Below, piece after piece: positions 49,401 through 61,400 of a DNA stretch of 64,000 bases. The notes under the pieces are model-generated. The model saw only the letters and a program-made list of their open reading frames with translations. It was not told where the DNA came from and ran no database searches. The DNA lies in the NCBI GenBank assembly GCA_023846275.1, contig CM043865.1:35726412-35790411 (forward strand), in the 5' to 3' direction. Source of the DNA: Vanilla planifolia. Lineage: Eukaryota; Streptophyta; Magnoliopsida; Asparagales; Orchidaceae. Position 1 is the first letter of the stretch, and the number at the start of each line of letters is the position of its first letter. The position numbers and the translations under genes are program-made.

Positions 49401-52400
49401 ATATCTATATATATATATATTTAGATATTAAATTCTTATGCATATAAGTAAATGAATTCTTCTTATTATTTATATATATATATCGATAATTGATGTAGGG
49501 TTCAATATTTAAATGTATTTAATAAGGGGTGATTTCAACCCAAGTTCAACTGTGTTGTAGGTCAACTTGCAATTGAAACCTTAGATTTGGCATTGACTCG
49601 AAGTTGGCCTAAAATCGGAATTGGAATCAAGCCATGCTTGCTCAGTTTGAAAATAGTCGATTTCAATTGAAAGAGCAAAATTACAATATTTAATATGTTT
49701 GAGTGTTAATGATGGAGTTTTTGTCCAAAAGCTTGGAACTTTGAGAATGCAACATATCCATCAAATAGTTAAATTATAAGGAAGATATAATGAAAAGTTT
49801 TTAAAATTTAGGTAAAATTCTATCGGCTTCCAAAAGGAGAAAGCATGAAAATAAGTAAACAAGAAAATATCATACATTTTGGCCTCTTGGTAAAGCAAGT
49901 AAAATATCATGCATTTGGATCTCTTGGCAAAGCAGCACATCTATTATCTTAATAGTGAAATTCAAACAAATAATAATGGTGACCAATAAAACAAAATGGA
50001 CAATTTTAAGAAAGAGTATGAAAATGCTTAGGTTCTACATACAAGAAGATGAAGTTTTGAAGGAAAAGCATGCTAGTCAAATGAAGCAACAAAGTTACCA
50101 TTGAAATATAAAATCATTATTGGAGACATGGCATATTTTATCTATATGGAAAAGCTTTGAGAGGTTATAAGGGAGAGGGGAACTCAAGGAGCATGACTGA
50201 GAGTGGAAGAAGAGAGCTTAGATCATTAAGGGAATTGAGGACACAAAAATTCATCTGTTATTTATCAGTTGTTGATTTGTGGCACAACCACGTGGCGATT
50301 ATCAATGATGGGCACTTGAGTTCTTCAAGTCCAATCTCTCAGTACCAAACCATTGAGGTTATTCTTTCAAGACCAGATCTTGGAGGCCAATCTCGCAAGG
50401 CTAAACCCTTGGGATCAATCCTTTGAGACACGCTTCAAATGGCCGTTCTTTTAAAGCCAACTTGTTGCGACCACTCTTTGGCAACATAGATCTTGCGTCA
50501 TCAAATAGCCTAACTCATAACAACCAATTATTGCTAGTTTTGCCACAACATCAGTGTTCGAGGCTCCTACACGATTGATATAACTAACTGATTCATGTCA
50601 TTAAGTGGCATATATCAACCTCCAATAATTAGGTCATTATAACAAAAAAAATGAATAACAATTGTAATTCTCCATGTAAAGTGTAGTCAACATGCATCAT
50701 CTACTTTGTCAATTATAAAATGACTTTCAAGGGTCTGGTTCAAAGATCCCATTGCTTAAGCCAATCTTTAGAAGCTATTTGTTACCCCTGTGAAAAGTCA
50801 TGTGCTTCTTTGTCCTTCATTGGTCATCCTTGAATTGTGAAGATCCCTAGTTCTTTTTTCTTATTTTACTTTGTAACTTTCTTAAAATTTCCAATAACGA
50901 TAAGTTTTTACTTCTTATGAATCCATGATTAGCACGAACATTTTTCTAATGTTTTTTTATAGGAATTTAGTAGGAAAATTTAATGAGGACTGAAGGAGTT
51001 AAACTCCTACTTGTTGAAAGAGAACCTCTTGATCTTTATGATTAAAACGTGGCACAAGTCCCACAACTTTTGTCTTAATTATCATAAATATCTAAACCTT
51101 CCCTTTTATCTCTCTATCCTCTTTTTCATCTGTTCTAATTATACTTTGTGAAAGCACTCTTCACCTTCCCTATTTGATTGTGAAATAACTTAAAAGTCAT
51201 ATTCTCTCAATCTAAACCTTTATTGGATCATCTTTCTCATGATTCGTCTTCTATCCTAGTTTATGAGGCCTAGGTAGGTTACTCTCGTAGTACCCGAGCC
51301 TCTTGAACTTCTATCTTAGTTTGCAAAAGCACTTTTCACCTTTTCTATTTGATTGTGAAATAACTCAAAGTCATGTTCTTTCAATCTAAACCTTTATTGG
51401 ATCAACTTTCTCATGATTCTTCTTCTATCCTAGTTTATGAGGCCTAGGTAGGTACTCACATAGTACTCGAGCCTCTTGAACTTACCTCCACCTCTAAAGA
51501 ACCAGCTCCGACATTTACTTCCTAAGTTTCATTGACATGTGCAGCTCTAGCCCCATATAGCTTTGTACTTCTTTAACTCCAAGCTGATCTCTATTCCATT
51601 CTTCTCCATGCCAGGATTTGAAGTTTGACAAATTCTACCTCCACATTTGTTTAACTATTCACTTTAAATTTTATCATATATATCTCCAATGGGGCTCCCT
51701 TATTGTGTTGATGATGAATCTCACTTTCTATGGGCATATGGTTACAATCCATATACCATAGATGAAGTCTATCCTTCTTTGAAAAATTCTCTTTACTTAT
51801 CTACCTCTTAAACTATAGTTGCATTCCCCCAACTTCTTTGGTAACTTTTACTCAATACATTTCTTAGAGAATTTGAAATTGTTGCAAGCTTGCATGTCTT
51901 TAATGGATATGTTTGGCACAAAATCTTTTTTTAATGTTCTAAAAGATTATGCTTTCAAGTGGTTCTAGAAACTATTTTCTAGATCCATCTCGTCCCTTGA
52001 TCAATTCAAAAGGTTATTTATTTCTATCTTTGTAAGCTCCATAAGACCTAATAAGGTCTGTGAATCACTTCTTGATCTAAAGCCAACTTGAGAATGAAAC
52101 TCATCATGGTTTTCTTCAATGCTTTAAAAATGCTTTGAAAGAAGTTGATCAAGAAAACTCCCACTTGACCAAAGTTGCTCTCAGTGGTTCACCACGATTT
52201 GGTGACTTCCAAAAGTCCCTCATCCACTTCCTTCCAAGGTCACTTCAAGAGTTTTTTGATGAAGTCATCTGTTATGTCCATGAAGAAGAATTTACTACTG
52301 CCTTGATTGATGGCTTAAAAAGAAAGGCCCTCTTCCAAAACAAAGTTGAGCTTAAACAACAGCCAGCTCTCAAGAGATGGAAGTTCATCCATAACTTCCC

Positions 52401-55400
52401 TTGAAGGAGCAGCCAGAAAGTCTTTCTACTCGAGACCTTTCAGCTTCTTCCTTCAATTCTCCTTTGAACACCTCCCTCAAAAAAGAGATTTTGGCTATTG
52501 TTAAGGAGGTTCTATATAAAAAACTAAGGCCTCTTTCAAGAAATAATCGAGATAAAACCAAATTCTACAAACTTCATGAAGATCACAATCAGACCTCTTC
52601 TAAATGTAGAGCTCTCTAGTCCTCAATTGAGAATCCATTGAAGGAATAAAACATTTAGGAGTATCAAGTTAATAAGCCTAAATCAACCTACTGTCTCAAC
52701 TCAAAAATCTCCAAATGTTGCTCCACCCCGAAGTACTCACAATGACCAAGCCTTGCCTTTGATTTTCCAAGACAAATTCCAGCCTAAAGAATTCTTATCG
52801 TCTTTCTTGTATCGATGATCTTTGAGATTCACCCCTATTTTTAATTGTTTTAGTTTTTTCTTTAGTTTTGTTGGTTATCATAAAATTAAGATGGTTAAAG
52901 AGGACTAGGAAAGAACTTCATCATTGATTTTGGAACATTCTATTACACTATTGTAACCCTTTGGATTAAAGAATACATAACAAATGATTATCTAGTTTGG
53001 GGCAAAAAAAGTCTATGTAGATGATCTCTTAATCAAAAGTAAATCTTTCAAGGCTTTTGTATGTGAATTAAAAGAAACCTTCAAAACTTGTAGGAAGTAT
53101 AACATGAGGTTAAATCCATTGAAGTGCATTTTTGAGATATTGTCAGGCAAGTTCCTTGGCTTTACGTTCTGTAAAGATGAAATTTAGGCTAATTTTGATG
53201 AAGTTAGAGGTTTGTTGAACATGCAATCCTCTAGGATTCAATAAGATATTCAATATCTATTTGGATGAATTGCTTGGTTTAGCAGATATATCTCCAAATC
53301 AGGAGATAAGATGCTATCATTCTTCATGTTGTTTTAGAATATTTCTAGAATTCAATGAGTTGAAGATTATGAAAAAGTATTTTAGGCCCTTAAAACTTAT
53401 CTATCCAATCTCTAGTTCTAAGCAATCCAATCTTAGGGGAACCATTGTTCATCTGTCCTTTTACATTTAACTTAGCAATTAGGTCTACTTATTCAAGAAG
53501 ATAATGGAGTCTAACACCTAGTCTATTATGTGTCTCGTACCTTGAAGAATGTAAAATTTAGATACACACCTCCTAAAATGTCAGCTCTTGTATTGATTAT
53601 GTCAACCAATCTATTACACAAGTATTTCCAAACATATCATAAATATAGTAAATGATTAAATTGAGGTCCCTTCTTTAGGCGATAAAAGTCTCAGACAAAT
53701 TGCAAAAGTGGGTGATCAAACTCAATGAGCTCGATATTAATCTTGTCTCTCGTTCTTCCTTGAAATCTTAAGGGTTAGTGTGTTTTTTGATGGAAGGAAA
53801 CTTTTTTAAATTTCAGCCAGTAGCAGTCGAGAATTTATAGCAACTTTTTATTTATAGTTCATGAGGCTTAGGTTCTTGTAGAATTGATTTGTTCTTCTCA
53901 ACCTAGTGTAGGTCAAATTGAAAGGAGCCATTGAATTACATTCTTTGTTGCAATAATCAAGCATTAATTATTTGTCTTATGTTTGTTCTAAGGTTGCAAA
54001 ACTTGAAAGTCTTTAACAATTCTTAGCTAGATAATAAACTTAATGGCTCATTCAAAACACAAGATATGACATTGAAAGCTTATTAATCAATACCTTAATC
54101 TCTTCCTTAGAAGTTTTACCAAATAGATTTTATTCAAATTCCTCATGGGCTAAGTCAAATGGCAAATCTAATAGCTAAGGAGACCCTCATGGAGATTTCC
54201 TCTCAAGAAGCTAGGTGTTAATTTGCAAGATGTCTCCCGTTATCATCTTAAGAGATTTCCTTGTTATATAGATCCCTTAGAAACTTACCTTAATTTAGGG
54301 ATTCTTCCCTCGCAAAAGTGTGTCGTAGGGAGAATCGAATGTCAAGCCCATAGGTTTGACTTGGTCAAAGGGTTGCAATATAGAAAATCTTATCTCGAGC
54401 CAATGTTTAAATGTGCCCATCTTATAGAAGTTCTTGACATTGTTGAACTACTCTATTCATGTGAATATGGTAATCATGAATCAATTGTATTTTGTCCTTG
54501 AAGGCTACGCATCAATGATTCTTTCGGCTAATATGCAGATAGACAGATCAATTTTTAAGGAGATGCAAAGGTTGTCGAATTCATGCATCTTTTCCTTAGT
54601 AGACAATGAGCATGATGAAAGCAATAAATATTTTCTTACCCTTTTCAATCCGATGTATGGATTTCCTTGGCTCAAGTCCAACTATGTGAAGCAGAAAGAA
54701 ATTATTTCTTTTGGTTATAGATTATTTTTTTAAGTCAATTGAAATTAAGCCCCTTGTCAACAATTAACCACCATGGTTCAAAATTTTTTGTGGACATGTT
54801 TAGTAGTTTCAAGAGCTTCCTTCAGCAATTGTCACTGACGACACAACAATGCTCCAAGACAAAGAATTTTATAATTTCTATAAAAGGAATAATTTTCATC
54901 GTAACTATGCATCAATTGCTCATCTTGAACAAATGCCCAAGCTAAGGTAGCAAATAATAGCTGTCTTAAGATTCTAATGCATCATCTAGATGACAAGAAT
55001 TGTAAATGTGCAATTAACTCCCTGTGTTGTGAGTATACCTTTTCTTTAGTCTATGGGTTTGAAGTTATGATTTCAATTGAGATTGATCACTCTATTTATC
55101 TAGTTCAAAAGATTTGTAGCATAACTAACTCACTTAAAACTCAACTATCTAATGAGGAAGCTCGACAATAGGATTGGACTTATTAGAGAAGAAATTCTCC
55201 TTGGCACATCCCAAATAATTAAATAGAAAACAAAGAATGAAAAAAATACTCTAATAAGCATATCAAAAGACATCCTTTCAAGGTGGGAGATTTGGTTCTC
55301 ATAATTTGTAAGGTTTCTCAAAGTTAGGAAGGCCTTTGTAAGCTTATTCTAAGTTGAGAAGGACTATACTTAATTAAGGCTTTTGTTAGATGAAATTAAT

Positions 55401-58400
55401 ACAATTACACATAAGGAAGGTGAAGAAGTCCCCTAATCATGGAGTAGATACCACTTGAATAAATTTAATCTATGATAAGTTTTTTATTATTTTTTCTAAG
55501 AAATTAAATTGAAAGTGATGTATGAAAAATTATTATAATAAGTTATCAAAAAACATCATTTCAAAGCAAGAGATTTAGTGCTAAAAAACTAAGGGATCCT
55601 TTTATGTAAGTTTGTTCCAAATTGAGAAGGATTGTATTTAATTAATGCCATTATCGGATCAAATGAATGTTAAATACAGGCAAAGAAACATAACTTAGTC
55701 CTCCAATTAGGGAGTGGTGGCCACAAAAAATTTTATACATAATAAGTTTTTTATTTTTCTTCTTATGCTAATTGTTAAGGTATGGCCAAATTTCTCCTAA
55801 GCTATGAGTCAATTCCATAATTAACGCCATGTCTTTGCATTCTCGAAATTATTTTAGCTTAGACAGAACAAACTTTCTCTAAGTTCATCTATCACATACA
55901 AACATCTTGAGAATTAAAAGCTATGTTTTAAAATAATAGAATCACATGAGGCTCAATTAAAGCTTTATCCCAAATAAGGCTATCTCTTCAATCATCTTTA
56001 AAGCCTTTGATTAAATTTTAGTTAGCTTCAAATTTACAATTTCTTAGTGCATGTTACAATAGATAAGAGAGTTTATTTATGTTAATTATAGGATTTAAAA
56101 ATTTTCATTCCCTTAAAGTTGTATACAATAAATAAAAATTCTGATTGAGCCTTTGTTAAGTAATTAAAACTTATACACCCGTATGCACACATACACACAC
56201 ACATATATATATTGTTGTATATTTTGTTATTTCATTTATGGTTGAGATAAACCCTTAGAAAGCAAAGTGCACTTGTTCTACCATATAGATGTGGTGGCAT
56301 ATGGAGTTGCAAATCACTTTTGGAGGCATTATTCCTTGACATATTAATTTGTGTGAGCATAATAATTCTGTATTCGTATTATATATCTAATAAATAACTT
56401 GTTTTCTTAGGAGGAATGCAAGCGCCTACGTCAGAGCATAAAATTTGGGTTTATCAGTCGGTTAACAGTGGTAATGCTTACTTTGCTTGTACTTTTAGAA
56501 TGTAAATTTAGTCAATATTTGTCTCCCTTCTAAGAATCTGCTTCAATAATTTCAGGGAGAAGTTCAGGAGAAGGCAAGAGTCCTACAATCTTTGAGAGTC
56601 AGTGATGTGAGTACCTCAATTAATTTGTTCCTTGTCAGAGAGGGAACTCCTTATAATTTTTTATGCCTTTTAAGCTCTTGTGTTTCTTATGCAGTATATA
56701 GAAAGTGAAAAGACACGACTTGCTCATCTTCGTGATCGGGCTAGCGAAAAGGGAAGGATAAAAGAATATCCTTTTTTTGTTTGCAATTGAATGTTTTCAA
56801 CGTTCTTAACCACGTTATAGATAATTGAAATTTAATTCAACTTGTCTGTTGTAGTGTATGGATTGATTGGAATTTTTAAAAAAATTGTTTTATTTGCTGC
56901 AATAGTTTAACTAGATTGAGACCTTGGCTGTTTCTTTTCTCCTTTATGGGCTATGTTTTTTCGATGATTGCTGCACAATTTACATGCAATTGATCCTTTG
57001 GGTTTGAACTTCCACACGTCTTAGCACCATGCTCCCATTTTATTGTGTTTGGATTTGTCCTTGATGTTTAGCGGTCTTTTAAATTGTTTTCTTGATACGT
57101 TGTTTCCTAGTTTGTGTTGTACGTTGCTGAAGTTGGTTAGCCTTAATTTGTTATGGTGATGTGCATGCTTTCTTGAACTGGGAAATGAAGAGACTTTCTT
57201 CCTGGTGAAAGAGGATATATCTAGACTGTAAATCTCTTCAATCACCGGTGAAAGAAGTTATATCTAAACTTTAAACATATCTAGAACTTTGTTGTTTACA
57301 TTACACACAGCAAATTGAAATAACCATGTTGTCTGCTCCACGGGCATTTCGGACCTGTCCTTGCAAATTGTTTGGTAACAACTTATTTATCTATTCCACG
57401 ACCAGTTTTGTGAAGACTATTTTAAAAGTTCAATTATTTTCTTGCCACTGTTCTCCATTTGACCTTTTATGTAGGGTGGCTTCTCGTTAGCAAATATTTT
57501 TGTGCCCACCTTCACTCCATCTCTCTTTCGTTATCTTGGGTGATGAACAGAGCATATCCACTTTTAGCATGTAGAAAAATTCAAGCTGAAATTTATAATT
57601 AAATTTGAAAACATCAGTCTTCATTTCATATTTGTTATTTAAACTGAAATATTCAGTTGATCAATATAAACAAAAATAAGTAGATTTGATGCATAGTGAA
57701 CTGATAGTTTAGAGAAGCAAAATTCTTTGCATATCTGGCAGCTTAAACAGTTTTTTTGGGACATTTTGTTATCTGAAAGACCTAAAGAGGAGTTTATTCA
57801 AAGGTTAACCTAGAGTTATGGGATATAGATTGGGATGCAAATCTGTCTTTGTAATATAATAAAGTTATGCTTGAAGTATCTAAAGAGCCTGCTTCAAAAT
57901 TATAAAAAAGCTTAGTGAAGACAAGAAGTATAAGATTAAGTTTAGGAGAAAGGATTTTGATCTAAAATAAGATTTAATAGTAAATCTATAGAATTGGGAG
58001 AGATATAACCTAAGTAGGATAAGAGGTTAAAAGAGTAATTATTTGATACTAAGAAAAGTTTTTGAAGATTAGTATAAAAAATTGAATAATAAAATGGGAG
58101 AAAGACAAACATTCTAAAGCAACGGAGAAGGTAACTAAATTTCTAGATAAAGCAAAATGTATCAAGGATGATGATTATAACTAATTGATGATGATGGTAT
58201 TAAATTTAGACAAATGAGTTATTTTGATAGGATTTTCAATAAAAAATGTTGTAATATGATTGTGGGTAGTTTAGTTATTGTCATGGTAAAGTAATTATTT
58301 TTACCATCATAAAAGTAAAATTGAGGTGAGGAAAATATTAATGTAGAGAAGTGTCAAAACATTCTATTGGTTGGATTGGTAAAATGTAGCTTTGAGGTGA

Positions 58401-61400
58401 GGCTTTGATTGAGGAAGGAAAAACAATCTTATCCTCGAGCTACTCAAGTTCAATATCCCACAAAACAGGAAGGTAAGGTCATTCTTGTGCTTTAACCCCC
58501 GGTTCAACCTACTACAATCACTAGCTTATGGGTTAGAAATATTGAGTCATTCAATCTCATTGGTCCATGAACCAAAAGAAATTTGAGTCCCTTAGCTTTA
58601 GCTTGCTAGCTACAAAATTTAATTTGTTCCCAACTTATGTCAATGCTCAAAGGAAAAGCAAGGTTCACTCTATGCTAATGTCTCCTAATACAAATCCCTA
58701 AAGAAAAGAATGGAAGTGCGTTCTATAGAACTACTTAATTTCAAGGAAGGGTTAGGGTTATGTTGCTTTATCGATTGAGGGGAAAAAAGACTTAAGCAAA
58801 GAAGAGGAAAACTTTGATACTATGGTTCAGAATAAAATAAAATCCCTAATTTCTAATATAATATCTTTATTCACTAATTCGTTCCCCTAATCCCTAATTT
58901 CAAAACCTAATATATAAATAAAAAACTTAAAAAATCAAGTCCTTAAAAACATTATCCCTTGTGTTATGCTTATTCCACTAATTCTTTCTAATTTATAATT
59001 ACAATAATCTAGAGTTGATCTCAAAATTAGTAATATCAATCCCATAAAATCCTTAATCGTTATCCTAAACCCTAATGTCAAAAACTTTGATATGAATTCA
59101 AAACTTGTAAAACCAAATTCATAAGTATCCTTTGCTAATCTTAATCCCAAATCTTTAATACCTATTTTAATAACCACTTCCCTTAGTACCTAATCTAGAC
59201 AAAACCTAAACAAAAATTTAAAACTTGAAAGTCCAAATCCCAAAAAACCCTAATGCTTATATAATCTCTAATATCTGTTAACTATTTTACCCTAGTCCCT
59301 CATCTTAGGATCCTAAAATCAAACTTAAGATTCTTAACACCAAATCCATAAAAAAATCTTCTAATTTCTAAGCTCTAAAGTCAATGTCAATAACCCTTTT
59401 CTAATCCCTAATCCTAGAACCTTAGACTTAAACTCAAAACTTGTTGTACTATATGTTTAAAAAAGGGTAAAAGAGAAGATGGTATATCATAACTTGTTAG
59501 GTTATTTAATATTGTGTTGTTAGATGAATGGAGAAAATGCATTTTGAAATTTACAAAAGCAAAAAGGGTATTTAGTATTGTACAAATTAATAAATAAGAT
59601 GGCTCATATTTTGAAATGTTGAAAAAGTGTGATTGACTTTGGATACCAATATATCCTTAAACAATTTGGTTTTATGATAGAATAATTGACAATTAGATTA
59701 TAATTTCAATAAATGTACTAAAGATGTTTTAAGGAAATGATGAAAAAGAGTGATTGAATATGAATTAGATAGTGAGACCAATCTATCCCTTAAACATTTA
59801 AGTTTTATGCTTGAATGATTGACATTAAGATTATAATTTCACTAAGAAGTGTACTAAAGAAGTTTAGGATAAATCACTCATTGTGGATGATGCATGTGAT
59901 CTTGATAGATAAGCTCATTTGCATTTTAGAGTAAAACGGCATCATGTTTCATGGGTGAAGTGCTTTTTTTATGGATATGTGTCAAATTCAATTTTGGTGA
60001 AATCTGTAAAGAGCAATAATGGTTTTTGGATTCTTGTTTTTATTTGGAAAAATGCTTCAGCTGAAAGTTTTGGTTAAGATTTTGCTTTAGCTGCATTACC
60101 GTGTTCAAGCTTTCATTTTATTCTTTTAAACCAAATCAAATTTAATATGGCATCGGATTTCTATTAGATAGCACAAAGTTATGCATGCAGGCTTTTCCAG
60201 AATGCATCGTTGTTAAAAACTCTTAATGAATGTTAGAACGCATATAACCTTATTTACTATATGTATGTATGCTTTTTTTTTTAATTGATTAACCACTTCA
60301 CGTAGGTTTTGCAAATGTATCCTCTTCTTTTCTTAAGGTTACATACTCGTACATATGCAACTCAGTCTTCTTATCCTTTTCTTGGCATCTCATCCTTCTG
60401 TTTGAGAACTATGTTCTACTTTGCACATCACATCCTTTTTGAAATCACAGCGGCTTTTCTAAAATCTGATATAGCAAGCAACCGTTATTTTGATGGTTTG
60501 TTACCTTTACTAATTTCACGCACAGAGAGTGTGTAGAAAAATTGCAGCTTCTCAACGCACCTGAGGAGCACACAAGGAGGCTTAATGAAGTACCTGATGT
60601 ACACACAGACCAAAAAATGGACCCTAGCTATGAGTCTCCTGAGGATGAAAGAGGTCAAGATGAAATCGCGCAAGGTGAGTTCATTGATTCAGTTCTTTTC
60701 CTTTCTCAGATGCACTCGCAGTTAACATGTACAAAAATGGTTTTTGCTGATTGGAGCCTTCACTACCATGATGATTTCCTAGCTATTATTTACTTGTACA
60801 CCTGCAGTTAAATCCGATAGGTCAACACGGTCATCATTCATGCGAAGGGAGATAATTTCTCCTCGGAAAGATGGTAGTTATAGCTCAAGCGGCCTACAGA
60901 AGAGTCCAATCCTTGGCATTGATCCACATGCTGTTTCGGCTGCAAAAAGACCCGATTTTGCATCTCAAGAAAAGAACATTGAGCCGATGATGACGAGCAT
61001 TGAGAACCCAAGTCCAAACGTAGAGGCCAAGTCTTCTGCTGTTGAACCAAAAGCTCAAAATGAACAGCAGTCTGAAATTTCGCCTGCTAAAGATGCCACT
61101 GGGTTCGTTGTCGATGAGAACGAGAAGATATGGCACTATAAAGACCCATCTGGAAAGATTCAGGGACCATTCACTATGGCACAGCTCAGGAAGTGGAGTA
61201 AACATTTCCCAAATAACTTAAGGACATGGAGAAAATCTGAGCAGCAAGAGGATTCAATACTACTAACTGATGCTTTAGCTGGGAACTTCCAAAAGGACCT
61301 ACCTGAGTGGATTCCTGGATTTGCCAACCCAACTGAATTCTCAAAAGTCAGTGAAAACACAGCAGTAGCAAACACAATTGGAGATGTTGCTTGCAGTTCT

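Larger units (their letters stand above)
48790..56410 (+). other. NERD-like intron 5, 7.6 kb, host of a gypsy element
   Basis: Donor GAG|GTAAAT and acceptor TTCTTAG|GAG, phase 0 at both ends. The left part has alternating TA runs at about 49399-49421 and 49471-49483. From about 50.1 kb to 55.75 kb it is Ty3/gypsy debris in the same orientation as the gene. The flanking exons are intact, so the insertion is spliced out. Confidence 0.8.

Noticed and set aside
49399..49483. TA runs as a possible matrix or origin element
   Set aside because: Simple alternating TA is common in plant introns and nothing else supports a function.
56766..60519. GT-AG solution for NERD-like intron 8 (donor TTTTTTT|GTTTGC, acceptor CACAG)
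   Set aside because: The donor is poor and every AG near 60.52 kb gives the wrong phase or an early stop. AT-AC alone keeps the frame and the conserved RECVEKLQLL.
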